Part shown: positions 23,911 to 32,979 of the stretch, one piece after another
Position numbering within the stretch: position 1 is the stretch's first letter
Layout of the letters: every line of letters starts with the position of its first letter
Source: UBA4923 sp964486135
GTDB taxonomy: Bacteria; Bacillota; Clostridia; Saccharofermentanales; DTU023
DNA: 34,270 bases
Reading direction: 5' to 3'
Assembly (NCBI GenBank): GCA_964486135.1
Contig: CAZAKT010000019.1
Location: forward strand, 1-34,270
Notes under the pieces: model-generated
Databases searched by the model: none
What the model saw: only the letters and a program-made list of their open reading frames with translations
What the model was told of the DNA's origin: nothing
Translations under genes and position numbers: made by a program

Positions 23911-26124
23911 CTAGTTTTGCTTGATTGCGGCCCCTCGGAACATGGCATTGATCACAGCCGTCAAGTCGATGGAGTTGATCTTGCCGTCCCGGTTGACATC
24001 GAGGGCGCTATTCTGGACAGCCGTCCACCGCTTCCCTTTGAACATGGCATCGATGAGGTAGGTCAGATCAATCGAGTTGAAGCGGCCGTCCCCGTTTATA
24101 TCCCCATAGATCAAGAGGCTCAGGGACCTGGTCGGCGACGCGTCACTGCCATAGAAGATATCAATCCTGGCCCCGGTTCCCAGGGAGCTGCTGGCGCTTG
24201 CCAGATTGCCTGAGGCATCGTAGGCCTTGGCGCTGTAACCGGACGTCAGACTGATACCGGCCAGGATCTGGCCGGCCGTGTTGCGCTTGTCACCTGGTGA
24301 GGCATTGGAGATGAAGCTGTCCTTGATTACGTAACTGTCACCCGCAGTGACCGTGAGGGCAGGTGGGGGCGGCCCCTGCCTGGTGATCTTGAGGGTGTAG
24401 TTCCGCTTCTGCCCGCTTTCCGACACAGCTTCGACGACCAGGGTGTTGAGGCCGACACTCAGATTCTTTGTCCCCGTATTCTTGATGGTGCACTTGCTGT
24501 GGTAGGCGGTGGCGTTCAGGGTTATTTGAGAGACGGTCTCATCAACGGTGACGGTGTAACTGGTCTGTTCAGGGTTGAAGGCCGGACTCAGGCTACCCTT
24601 GGAAAGGGTCAGGGACTTCAGCCAGTTGTTCTGGCTCCGGTCGTCGGAAGGATAGGGGGAGACGGTGGCGGGAAGGTCGGCCATAACCGGGATCTTGAAA
24701 ACAAAGGGCTGGTCGAGCAGGCCACGCTGCATGTACATGGCGAACACCTTGCCCGATTCATTGGCGGGCGCGCCGATGTTGCCCATGTACTGGTGCCAGT
24801 AGGTCCCATAAATATCGCCGTCCAGATGAAACTTCTGGGAGTAGGAGGTGTCCTGGAGGGGGTTTCCGTAATCGTCGATGATATAGCCCCGGGCGATCCA
24901 TTTGGCCCCTCCTACAATGGCCTTCCAGGGACTGTCCCAGGGGAGGAGGTACCTTGACTTGTCTGTCGCTGTCGGTTCCGTGGTCCCCGACCCGTATTTG
25001 GCATATCTCAAGCCATTGGAGATGGGGCTTTCGTTGCTGGAATAGGCGCCGATATTGAAAAAATTGTAGTAGCCCAGGTAGTCGCCCACCTTCCCGGTGA
25101 CCGAGTCGCTGCCGCCTGCGCTGACCTCGGTCAGGCAACGCTGCATGAGGAAGAAGGGATTGACCCCGCTGACCTCGGCCGCATAAAGAAAGATATCGGC
25201 ATAGGTCTGGTTGGTCCGCGGATTGCCAGCCAGATCCGTGAAGTTGAAGGTATCCCCCTTGCCCAGGAAGGTTCCCTGGGCGGCTGCCACAAGCGCATCC
25301 CTGGTGTGTACGCTACTGTTGTAGGACAGTTGCTCAAACTGGAAGATGGTGCCCTCATCGAGGAAGTTCCGGGGATCCATGGAATAGGCGACGATGGCCC
25401 TACTGGCCCTCATCCAGCCTCCGGCGTCATAGGAGGTCCAGGTATCCGTCTTGTAATCGTAGCCTGGCTTTTCATAGGTCCGGTGGCTCAGCAGGGAACT
25501 CTTGTTGACCAGACTCCTGGCCGGCACGGACGCATCCAGCTGAACGTTGACAGCCTTCTGGAAGGCCAGGGGCGCCCAGGTTTTACCCACTGAGTCCAAG
25601 TCCCTGACATGGTGGGGGACGAAGATCCAGTTGGGGTGGGCCTGGTGCAGGAGCCTCAGGGCGGGCCAATAGCTTTCGGGGAAGCCTTGGTCGGCGAGAT
25701 ACTGAACAAATTCGGTGTCACCTGTGGGCTGGGTGGGATTGACCGGCATGCTGGAAAGGGTGACCAGGGGGGCATGGACATAGCCTTGGATATTACTCTT
25801 GATGTAACGGACCCGGTACCATTCGTTCGAACCGTTGGCGGTCCCCCCGGTGACCTTTTCAAAGACCTCCACCTTGGAGCCCGTTGGCAGGACAGCCAAT
25901 ACCGTTGAACCGCTGGTCGTAGGACTATTCCTCAGGTTGCTGCCATTCTGGGAATTGGTATAGCCGATCTTGTTTATTGTCTGCGCCTGGACGGGCAGGG
26001 GGGGGAGGAGGAAGGAGATCAGGAGAAAAAGTGACAGAAAGAGGGCAGAGCCCTGCCAGGCCGGCCATACTCTTCCCTTGGAATACCGGGTCGCCCTCGA
26101 TTTGACTTGGATCTTCTTCACCAT
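23911..26124 (-). CDS. Secreted glucosaminidase with SH3b, cadherin-like and C-terminal dockerin domains
   Basis: The 737 residues start with a signal/anchor segment (residues 22-48, PVQA-Q). Next is an SH3b domain (about 50-128). A glucosaminidase domain follows (about 145-500) with a TEVSAGGS acidic motif and the hallmark YYNFFNIGAY. A cadherin-like beta-sandwich (PF12733-type, NWLKSLTLSKGSLSPAFNPE, about 508-586) precedes a small beta domain. The protein ends in a dockerin: two calcium loops, D675-x-N-x-D679...D686 and D709-x-N-x-D713...D720, each followed by NSIDLT-type helices. It is predicted to cut peptidoglycan glycan strands outside the cell. The next gene encodes a membrane cohesin, its likely docking partner. 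ATG 26124 (or GTG 26121) has GAGGGA upstream. Confidence 0.88.
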   Translation of the reverse strand: MVKKIQVKSRATRYSKGRVWPAWQGSALFLSLFLLISFLLPPLPVQAQTINKIGYTNSQNGSNLRNSPTTSGSTVLAVLPTGSKVEVFEKVTGGTANGSNEWYRVRYIKSNIQGYVHAPLVTLSSMPVNPTQPTGDTEFVQYLADQGFPESYWPALRLLHQAHPNWIFVPHHVRDLDSVGKTWAPLAFQKAVNVQLDASVPARSLVNKSSLLSHRTYEKPGYDYKTDTWTSYDAGGWMRASRAIVAYSMDPRNFLDEGTIFQFEQLSYNSSVHTRDALVAAAQGTFLGKGDTFNFTDLAGNPRTNQTYADIFLYAAEVSGVNPFFLMQRCLTEVSAGGSDSVTGKVGDYLGYYNFFNIGAYSSNESPISNGLRYAKYGSGTTEPTATDKSRYLLPWDSPWKAIVGGAKWIARGYIIDDYGNPLQDTSYSQKFHLDGDIYGTYWHQYMGNIGAPANESGKVFAMYMQRGLLDQPFVFKIPVMADLPATVSPYPSDDRSQNNWLKSLTLSKGSLSPAFNPEQTSYTVTVDETVSQITLNATAYHSKCTIKNTGTKNLSVGLNTLVVEAVSESGQKRNYTLKITRQGPPPPALTVTAGDSYVIKDSFISNASPGDKRNTAGQILAGISLTSGYSAKAYDASGNLASASSSLGTGARIDIFYGSDASPTRSLSLLIYGDINGDGRFNSIDLTYLIDAMFKGKRWTAVQNSALDVNRDGKINSIDLTAVINAMFRGAAIKQN

Positions 26125-26246
26125 CTTCCCTCGTAAAGCCTACTATCCGAATCTAAGATTGAAACTGTATAAGGATATCATATCGGCAGATGCCTGATCA
26201 TGCCAGATAGGGCTTCCGGCTGGTAAGATTTGTTCCCGAACTGTCA

Positions 26247-26891
26247 TCATTCTGTCCTATTGCCGCAATCGGGGGCCTTGATATCGAAATCAAAATCGAT
26301 CTCATCCAGTGATTTGGCATAGGCAGGCAGGGCATTTTCCATAAACCATTCAACCTCCGGGAGGTCGAAGGACTGGAGCCGGTCGGTGATCTCCAGCTTG
26401 GCCCGGTCAAATTCACGGTTCCCCGCCTTTTGCTCGTCCACACATTTGATGTAGGCGGAAAAACAGTCGGCCGCCTTGACCAGTTCCAGGGCCGCCCCGG
26501 CCAAAGGGTCTTTGGGGTCCGGAAGCAGCCAGGCCTCATAGTGGCAGACCAGGTCCCCGGGCAGCATGGCCAGGAGGGTCTTGCTGGCCTGGCGCTCAAT
26601 CCGCTTGTAGCTGGTCTCCAGGGGCCGGTTGTGGTACTTGACCGGCTTTGGCATGTCTCCCGTTATGATCTCGGGGATATCGTGGTAGAGGGCCAGGGTG
26701 GCGACATAGGCCGGATCGGGGCAGATTCGCCCCTGGGAAAAGTAAAGCTGCCTGATGGTGGCCAGGCTGTGGGCGATGACGGCCACGTCGTGTGAGTGTT
26801 CCTGGATATTTTCCAGTTCCGTGTTCCGCATAAGGCCCCAACGGTTGATGTAGCGCATGCGGTGGAGCATGGCAAAAAAGTTGGTTTTCAT
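26247..26891 (-). CDS. yfbR: YfbR-type 5'-deoxynucleotidase (HD domain)
   Basis: This 214-residue HD-domain hydrolase has E31-H32-S-H34 (NIQEHSHDVA), the central H70-D71 in LYHDIPEIITGD and a later KAADCFSAYIKC helix with the distal Asp. This matches E. coli YfbR, which removes phosphate from deoxyribonucleoside 5'-monophosphates. It lies nine bases after the dGTPase gene, so the pair could convert dGTP and dNMPs back to nucleosides. The ATG has AGGAGGG upstream. Substrate range is inferred. Confidence 0.88.
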   Translation of the reverse strand: MKTNFFAMLHRMRYINRWGLMRNTELENIQEHSHDVAVIAHSLATIRQLYFSQGRICPDPAYVATLALYHDIPEIITGDMPKPVKYHNRPLETSYKRIERQASKTLLAMLPGDLVCHYEAWLLPDPKDPLAGAALELVKAADCFSAYIKCVDEQKAGNREFDRAKLEITDRLQSFDLPEVEWFMENALPAYAKSLDEIDFDFDIKAPDCGNRTE

Positions 26892-26900
26892 CCGACCCTC

Positions 26901-28043
26901 CTATAAACCAAAAATACTCTTGAACATACGGCTGGCGAAAGGATCGGTCATGCCCGCGATATAGTCGGCCACGATCCTGACGGGCGGCGCCCCCCTTTCG
27001 GGATGACGGTCCCGGTAATCCTGGAAGGCCCGGCCGGGGGCCGACCCGTCCCCCTCCCCCTTCTTCGCCAGGTCCAGGTAGTAGTCAAAAAGACCCTCCA
27101 GGGTATTTTCGGCCTGCCGCTCATAGCGGATGACCCGGGGGGCCTGGTAGATCCGGTCATAATTGATCTCGATCAGGCGCTGGAGGGCCCGGCCCGCCTT
27201 CTCGCTCATAATGATAGCTTCCTGACCCAGGCTGTTGCGGATGACATCCTTGACCAGGGTGTCCACAATCTGACTGTTATTGTGTCCCAGGACAGACCGG
27301 ATATCCGCCGGCAGATCCTCGAAGTCCAGGAGGCCGCTCCGCCTGGCGTCCTCGATATCCCTGCCCACATAGGCGATCCGGTCGGTGAAGCGGACGACAC
27401 AGCCCTCAAGGGTGGCGGGGGGATCATGGCGGAGGGCGCCCGGGGCCAGGTCCTCCTCCCTCTTGTCGGCCAGGGGCTTGAGGACGAACTCGTGGTAGCG
27501 TTCACCACAATGGGAGGCGATGCCATCCCTGACTTCGAAGGTCAGGTTGAGTCCGTAATCCCCCTTATGCTCGGACAGGAGGTCGACGACCCGGAGGCCG
27601 TGATGTTCGTGGCTGAAGGTCAGTCCCCCATCCTGGTCCTTTAACAAGCGGTTGAGCACCTCTTCCCCGGCGTGACCGAAGGGGGCGTGGCCCAGATCGT
27701 GACCCAGGGCGATGGCCCCGATCAGGTCGGTATTGAGGGACAAGGCCTCCCCGATGGTCTCCGCCAGATAGCTGACATAGAGGACGTGTTCCATACGGGT
27801 ACAGACATGGTCGTTTTGCGGGTCGAAGAAAACCTGGGTCTTGTGGCGGAGGCGCCGGAAGGGAAGGGAGTAGATGATCCTGCCCCTGTCCCGCTCATAG
27901 GCGGTCCTGACCTCACATTCCTTTTCCTCTCTCAGCCGGCCCCGGCTTTCCGCCGATCGGGCGGCAGAGGGGGCCAGGCTTTCGGACTCCCTGCGCTCCT
28001 TATTTCTACGGACAAACCGCATGGATAGTTCCTGATCCGGCAT
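26901..28043 (-). CDS. Deoxyguanosinetriphosphate triphosphohydrolase (dGTPase-like)
   Basis: The 380 residues form an HD-domain dNTP triphosphohydrolase, which releases tripolyphosphate from dNTPs. It has the early FRRLRHKTQVF segment, TRMEHVL (H86), the double GHDLGHAPFGHAGE motif (H115, D116, H119, H124), and the later metal aspartate in VVRFTDRIAYVGRDIEDA. Length is typical of the shorter family without large insertions. The ATG at 28043 has GGAGGTGG five bases upstream; a GTG nine bases earlier is the alternative. It lies between pcrA and yfbR, both within about 40 bases. Confidence 0.92.
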   Translation of the reverse strand: MPDQELSMRFVRRNKERRESESLAPSAARSAESRGRLREEKECEVRTAYERDRGRIIYSLPFRRLRHKTQVFFDPQNDHVCTRMEHVLYVSYLAETIGEALSLNTDLIGAIALGHDLGHAPFGHAGEEVLNRLLKDQDGGLTFSHEHHGLRVVDLLSEHKGDYGLNLTFEVRDGIASHCGERYHEFVLKPLADKREEDLAPGALRHDPPATLEGCVVRFTDRIAYVGRDIEDARRSGLLDFEDLPADIRSVLGHNNSQIVDTLVKDVIRNSLGQEAIIMSEKAGRALQRLIEINYDRIYQAPRVIRYERQAENTLEGLFDYYLDLAKKGEGDGSAPGRAFQDYRDRHPERGAPPVRIVADYIAGMTDPFASRMFKSIFGL

Positions 28044-28085
28044 GGTCTCCACCTCCCACTTGCTTCGGGCTGTCTGGTTTCTGCC

Positions 28086-30482
28086 CTATTCCCCGGGTGA
28101 AAGCACAGCCTGGCTTGCCATAAAGCGTTTGACTGTGCCTGCGAAATCAATGGTCAAAATGGCGTCGTCCCCCGTCCGGGTGATGGCCTGGATGGTCCCC
28201 GGCCCATAGGTCACATGCTGGACGGTATCCCCCGTCGAAAGGGAGTCCAGCTGGAGGCTCCCCCGCTTCTCCAGTCTTTCCTCCTGCTGCTTGCGGGTCA
28301 CCGCCTTGTAGGCCGGTTCAGTTGCCGGCAGCTCGAAGGACCGGCCAAACAAGGGCCTCCGGTCGAAGGTCCCCTCCCCCTCATAAGGCCGGAAAGGGAG
28401 CCCGAAGTGCCCGGTCCTCTCGACCAGATCGTCGGGGATGTCCTCGATGAAGGGCGACAGGGCATTGTATTGCGTATGACCGAAAAGGAGGCGGGAGACA
28501 GCCGAGGTGATGATGAGTTCCTTCCTGGCCCGGGTCACGGCCACATAGGCCAGGCGCCTTTCCTCCTCCAGGCCGCCAGCCTCCTCCTTGGCCCGGATAC
28601 TGGGGAAGATGTTATCCTCAGCGCCGACCAGGATGACCGTGTCAAACTCCAGTCCCTTGGCGTTGTGGATGGTCATGAGGGAGACCGTCGGCCTGTCCTG
28701 CTCCTTATCCTGGTCGCTGTAGAGGGCCGCCCGCTCAAGGAAAAGACGCAGGAGGCCGACCGCTGTCCGGTCAGTCAGCTGGTTTTCGATCTCCTCATCC
28801 CCGAAGGCGAATTCCCACAACTCGTCTATTGACTCAACCTGGAGCCTGTTCTCAAATTCAATGGCGTCGGAGATCATTTCGATCAGGTTTTCCAGCCGGC
28901 TCTCGGCCTCGGGATTGCCCCTGGCCTTCAATTCCTCGTAATAGGCGATAAGGCCGGTGTCCTCCTCCACCTTCTTGACGAATTGGGCAAAACTCAGTTC
29001 CCCCCTTTCCAGCTCCTTTCGCAGCTGCTCGATCAGGCGGACAAAGAGCTGGAGCCGGCCCCCGGCCCGCTCCAGTCCGGGCGCATCACTGGCGATCCTC
29101 GCGGCCTCAAAGAGGGAGAGACCCTCCCGGGCGGCCAGCTCCGACAAACGCTCCAGGGTTACCCCGCCAATCCCCCTCCGGGGCTGGTTGACGACCCGGC
29201 GGAAGGCCATGTCATCTTCGGGCGACTGGATCAGGGCCAGGTAGGCCGTGACATCCTTGATCTCAGCCCGCTCATAGAACCGGGTACCCCCGTAAACCCT
29301 GTAATCGATATGGAGTTCACGGAGGGCAAACTCCAGGCTACGCGAGAGGGCGTTCATCCGGTAAAGGACGGCAATCTCCGGCTTCTCCCCCTGGCCGGCC
29401 GTCTGGAAGCGCCGCTGGATGGCCCGGGCGACATACTGGGCCTCCTCCGTATGGTCGGCCGCCCGGTAGAGCTGGAGGGGGACCCCCTCTTCCAGGGCCG
29501 TCCAGAGCGTCTTCCGCTTCCTGCCCCGGTTGGCCTCAATCACGTGATTGGCGGCCGACAGGATGGTCTTGGTCGACCGGTAGTTTTGTTCCAGCCGGAC
29601 CACGGTACAGTCGGGAAAGTCCTCCTCAAAATCCAGGATATTGCGGATGGTCGCCCCCCGGAAGGAGTAGATGGACTGGTCGTCATCGCCGACGACGCAG
29701 AGATTCTTATGGCCGGAGGACAAGAGCCTTACCAGTTCATACTGGACCATGTTGGTGTCCTGGTATTCATCGACCAGGATGTACTGGAAGCGCTGGCGGT
29801 AGGTGTCCAGGACCGCCGGATATTGGCGGAAGAGCCTCAGGGTCTGGATCAGGATATCGTCGAAATCCATGGCGTTTTTATTAAAGAGCGACTTCTGATA
29901 AGCCCGGTAGATATCGGACCACTGCCTGCCGTAGACCCCGTAGGCCACAACGGAATCAACCTCATCCACGTCCAGATCATTATTCTTGAAATGGCTGATC
30001 CGGGCCAGGGCATCTCCCGGGGGCAGGAGCCTCTCCCCGATCCCCAATTCCTTCAGGACCTCCGCCATGACCCGCCTTTGGTCCAGGGTGTCAAAGATGG
30101 AAAAACCAGGCCTGTAGCCCAGAAGGCCGGCGTGACGCCTCAGGATCCGGAGCATCATGGCGTGGAAGGTCCCTATCCAGCTCCCCCGGCTCTCAGGCCC
30201 GATCAGCTGTTCGATCCGGCCCTTCATTTCATTGGCGGCCTTGTTGGTAAAGGTAATGGCCAGGATCCGGCCCGGATGAACCCCCTTATGGCGGATCAGC
30301 CAGGCAACCCGCCGGGTCACCACCCGGGTCTTGCCCGAGCCCGCCCCGGCCAGGATTAAAAGCGGGCCCTCCGTCGTGAGGACGGCCCGCTTCTGCTCAG
30401 GATTCAGGTAACTTAAGAGCCTGTTCTCTTCTTTGTTTTCACTTGTCTCTCGCGCTTGCAAAATCTCCATCCACCCGCCCAT
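28086..30482 (-). CDS. pcrA: ATP-dependent DNA helicase PcrA/UvrD
   Basis: This superfamily 1A 3'-to-5' helicase works in repair and replication-fork conflict. The 798 residues hold LNPEQKRAV (Q motif), the Walker A AGAGSGKT at 45-52, LAITFTNKAANEM, DEYQDTN (motif II), GDDDQSIYSFRGA (III), EQNYRST (IV), TIHNAKGLEFDTVILVG (V) and RRLAYVAVTRARKEL (VI). The C-terminus ends in a Tudor-like segment with VTYGPGTIQAI, typical of PcrA, which binds RNA polymerase. The start is uncertain: ATG 30482 and ATG 30470 both have poor ribosome sites. It lies 14 bases after hpf. Confidence 0.95.
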   Translation of the reverse strand: MGGWMEILQARETSENKEENRLLSYLNPEQKRAVLTTEGPLLILAGAGSGKTRVVTRRVAWLIRHKGVHPGRILAITFTNKAANEMKGRIEQLIGPESRGSWIGTFHAMMLRILRRHAGLLGYRPGFSIFDTLDQRRVMAEVLKELGIGERLLPPGDALARISHFKNNDLDVDEVDSVVAYGVYGRQWSDIYRAYQKSLFNKNAMDFDDILIQTLRLFRQYPAVLDTYRQRFQYILVDEYQDTNMVQYELVRLLSSGHKNLCVVGDDDQSIYSFRGATIRNILDFEEDFPDCTVVRLEQNYRSTKTILSAANHVIEANRGRKRKTLWTALEEGVPLQLYRAADHTEEAQYVARAIQRRFQTAGQGEKPEIAVLYRMNALSRSLEFALRELHIDYRVYGGTRFYERAEIKDVTAYLALIQSPEDDMAFRRVVNQPRRGIGGVTLERLSELAAREGLSLFEAARIASDAPGLERAGGRLQLFVRLIEQLRKELERGELSFAQFVKKVEEDTGLIAYYEELKARGNPEAESRLENLIEMISDAIEFENRLQVESIDELWEFAFGDEEIENQLTDRTAVGLLRLFLERAALYSDQDKEQDRPTVSLMTIHNAKGLEFDTVILVGAEDNIFPSIRAKEEAGGLEEERRLAYVAVTRARKELIITSAVSRLLFGHTQYNALSPFIEDIPDDLVERTGHFGLPFRPYEGEGTFDRRPLFGRSFELPATEPAYKAVTRKQQEERLEKRGSLQLDSLSTGDTVQHVTYGPGTIQAITRTGDDAILTIDFAGTVKRFMASQAVLSPGE

Positions 30483-30496
30483 TCACGATAACCGGA

Positions 30497-31036
30497 TTAA
30501 TATACAGGCTCCAAAAGCCCGTAATCGCCGTCATGACGCTTGTAGACCACGCACACCTTGCCCGTCTCCGCCGAGAGGAAGAGCAGGAAGGAGTGGCCCA
30601 GGAGCTCCATCTGCAGGATGGCTTCATCAGGCGTCATTTCTTGAATATCAAAGGACTTTTTCCGAATAATATTAAAGTCTTCTTCGTATTCCTCCTCGCC
30701 TTCGAACGCCGCGAGTTCGAAATAGGCTTCCATATATGAGTAATCTTTAAGCCGCTTTTTCATGCGCGCCTTATTTTTTCGAATCTGCCTCTCCAGATTG
30801 TCAATCGCTTGCTCGACCGCTGTCAAGGCATCGGACTCCACCGACTCGGCGCGAAAATAGAGGGACTGGATCTTGAAAGTGACTTCGGCCCGTACCAAAG
30901 CACCTTCCGGTTGGAGCTTGACCTCCCCCCGGGCGCTCTCATCAAAGAAGCGCTCAAATTTCGCCAATTTCTGTTCAATCGCCCCACGGAGAATGTCGTT
31001 GATACGCATGTCCAAACCAAGGATTTCTACCTTCAT
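30497..31036 (-). CDS. hpf: Ribosome hibernation-promoting factor, long form
   Basis: The 179 residues comprise an N-terminal HPF/YfiA domain (about 1-100, MKVEILGLDMRIND...) that binds the small subunit, a linker, and a C-terminal dimerisation domain (about 125-179, MTPDEAILQMELLGHSFLLF and VVYKRHDGDYGLLEP). Long HPF forms 100S ribosome dimers in stationary phase. ATG 31036 has AAGGAGT six bases upstream; the longer frame adds only seven residues. It is divergent from the OPT transporter and first in the hpf-pcrA-dGTPase-yfbR series. Confidence 0.96.
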   Translation of the reverse strand: MKVEILGLDMRINDILRGAIEQKLAKFERFFDESARGEVKLQPEGALVRAEVTFKIQSLYFRAESVESDALTAVEQAIDNLERQIRKNKARMKKRLKDYSYMEAYFELAAFEGEEEYEEDFNIIRKKSFDIQEMTPDEAILQMELLGHSFLLFLSAETGKVCVVYKRHDGDYGLLEPVY

Positions 31037-31095
31037 ATGGGTACTCCTTTCGTCCATTCCTGTCCTCGAAGAAGCTGGAATGACTTGTTTTTATT

Positions 31096-31101
31096 ATTAT
31101 A
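31096..31101 (-). promoter_or_regulatory. Possible -10 box for hpf
   Basis: A perfect TATAAT preceded directly by TG lies on the minus strand about 60 bases before the hpf start. No clear -35 was found at 16-18 bases, so it is either an extended -10 type or used by another sigma factor. Confidence 0.45.
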
Positions 31102-31163
31102 CAGGTTTGGCCGGAACTGTGAGATAATGCTTGTAACAGAATAATGACAAAGAGGTGTTATTC

Positions 31164-32819
31164 ATGAAAAAAGATCTTACCCACCTGACCTGGCGCGCCA
31201 TCCTGCTCGCCATACCGGGTGCCATACTTATTACGGCCTCTTCCACCTACGTGGCGCTTCGTATGAGCGCCCTCCCCTGGCCGACCATCTTTGTGGCAGT
31301 GCTTTCCTTTGCCCTCATGCGCCTGTTCGGGAAAAGCGATATCAATGAAATCAATGTGGCCGCCACCGGCATGTCGGCCGGCGCCATGGTGGCGGGGGGA
31401 ATCGTCTTCACCCTGCCCGGCCTTTTCATCTCAGGCAATTGGACTATTGGTGACGGGGCGAAAGCCGGGGCAGGTGATTTCTTCAAGAGCTACTTCCTCA
31501 CCGTCCTCCTGATCGCGCTGGCGGGCGTCCTTTTGGGCACGGCCCTTTGCTGGTTCCTCCGAAAACGCAATATCGAGCAATTACAGCTCCCCTACCCGAT
31601 CGGACAAGCCGCCGCCACCACCCTTGAAGCGGGCAAGACAGGCGGCCGGCAGGCGCTCTTCCTCTTCGTCGCCATGGCCGGCGCGGCCGTCTTCACCCTC
31701 CTCCGTGACCAGTTGGGCCTCTTCCCCTCCCTGCTTTCCTTCACCATCGCCGCCGTCCCCATCTCCCTCTCCCTGTCACCTATGGCGGTGGGAATTGGGA
31801 GCCTGATCGGTTTTTCCTGGACCCTTTACTGGCTGCTTGGCGCCGCCATCACCACCCTGGCCCGTTTCCTCATTCTTGAAACCACCCTCCTCAGTGTGAT
31901 CCCGGGCGTGGAGGCCAAGCTGGGTGAGTGGAATCTGACCATCGCCATCGCCCTCATGGTCGGCGCCGGCGCGGGCACCCTGATCAATTTCATCTTCGGC
32001 TCCTACAAGGGCCGGAAAAAGAGGTCGGGCAGGTCCTCGGCCGCCAGCCTGGCCCACCGCTTCACCATGCCCAAGGGGATCGGCCTCTTCTCACTGGTCC
32101 TGGTCGCGGTCGCCTTTGTCATTACGGTAATCACTGGAATGGGGGTCCTCCCCGCCATCCTCCTTATGATCGGGGTCCTCTTTGCCGCCCTCATGTCCTC
32201 CCTGATCACGGGCCAGACCGGGATCAACCCCATGGAAATTTTCGGGATCATCGTCCTTCTGGCCATCCGGGCCATCCTTAACGTCAGTTCGGAGCACGCC
32301 TTCTTCATCGCGGCCATCGTGGCCGTCACCTGTGGCTACGCGGGCGATATGATGAACGACTACAAGTCAGGCTCCATCCTGAAGACCAACCCGACCGCCC
32401 AGTTCTTTATCGAGCTGATCGGCGGTTTCGTGGGAGCCCTGACAGCCTCCATCGCCTTCCTGGCCCTGATCTTCCAATACGGGGGCGTCGGTGTGGAGGC
32501 TGGTCTGCCAGCCGCCCAGGCCCACAGCGTGACTGCCATGGTGGCCGGCCTGGGCAACCCCGTGATCTTCGCGGTCGCCGCCGTCGTCGGCTGCGCCCTG
32601 ACCCTCTTCAACATCCCCGCCATGATCATCGGGATCGGCATGATGCTGACGGGCTTTGGTATGGCCCTTCCCATCTTCATCGGCGGCCTGATCGAATACC
32701 TGTCCAGGACCCACCTCAAGAAGAACAGCCTCCAGTCAATCCATATGGGGGCCGCAGGCTTCCTGGGAGGCGAGGGCATCATGGGAACCATTCTGGCCAT
32801 CATCGCTCTCTTCCGATGA
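31164..32819 (+). CDS. OPT-family oligopeptide transporter-like protein
   Basis: This highly hydrophobic protein of 551 residues, about 14 membrane helices, has the typical OPT start LTWRAILLAIPGAILITASSTYVALRMSALPWPTIF and later the characteristic FLGGEGIMG near the end. OPT proteins import peptides or metal chelates by proton symport; bacterial members without a known substrate are common. Length is below the 600-680 usual for the yeast-type group. ATG 31164 has AGAGGTG six bases before it. It faces away from hpf. Two hairpins follow it. Confidence 0.85.
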   Translation: MKKDLTHLTWRAILLAIPGAILITASSTYVALRMSALPWPTIFVAVLSFALMRLFGKSDINEINVAATGMSAGAMVAGGIVFTLPGLFISGNWTIGDGAKAGAGDFFKSYFLTVLLIALAGVLLGTALCWFLRKRNIEQLQLPYPIGQAAATTLEAGKTGGRQALFLFVAMAGAAVFTLLRDQLGLFPSLLSFTIAAVPISLSLSPMAVGIGSLIGFSWTLYWLLGAAITTLARFLILETTLLSVIPGVEAKLGEWNLTIAIALMVGAGAGTLINFIFGSYKGRKKRSGRSSAASLAHRFTMPKGIGLFSLVLVAVAFVITVITGMGVLPAILLMIGVLFAALMSSLITGQTGINPMEIFGIIVLLAIRAILNVSSEHAFFIAAIVAVTCGYAGDMMNDYKSGSILKTNPTAQFFIELIGGFVGALTASIAFLALIFQYGGVGVEAGLPAAQAHSVTAMVAGLGNPVIFAVAAVVGCALTLFNIPAMIIGIGMMLTGFGMALPIFIGGLIEYLSRTHLKKNSLQSIHMGAAGFLGGEGIMGTILAIIALFR

Positions 32820-32827
32820 TCCGGCCT

Positions 32828-32859
32828 GCCGGGCGGCCGAGGATCCTTGGCCGCCCGGC
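32828..32859 (+). terminator. Probable terminator of the OPT transporter gene
   Basis: An 11-bp GC stem (GCCGGGCGGCC / GGCCGCCCGGC) with a further self-complementary centre starts eight bases after the stop. The T-rich AATTTTTAA lies 14 bases later, so the geometry is not perfect. Confidence 0.55.
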
Positions 32860-32914
32860 CCATTCCCCATTCAATTTTTAATCGTGAGATCCCTTTGGCC
32901 GGGCCGGTCAAAGG

Positions 32915-32954
32915 CGGAAAGCAAGACGCCCCCAGCGGTCAGGCTGGGGGCGTC
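32915..32954 (-). terminator. Terminator of the GAPDH gene
   Basis: A perfect 12-bp stem (GACGCCCCCAGC / GCTGGGGGCGTC, 32925-32936 and 32943-32954) with a six-base loop lies 25 bases after the gap stop. On the gene strand TTGCTTTCC follows, a moderate U-rich tail. Confidence 0.7.
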
Positions 32955-32979
32955 GGTTTACGAAGGGTCAAGGGTCGTT

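Noticed and set aside
28983..30359. Long + strand open frame of 458 codons opposite pcrA
   Set aside because: It is the antisense shadow of a fully supported helicase gene, with no domain and no ribosome site.
31103..31128. Promoter for the OPT transporter (GATAAT preceded by TG)
   Set aside because: No -35 element at any normal spacing; too weak to list as a feature.
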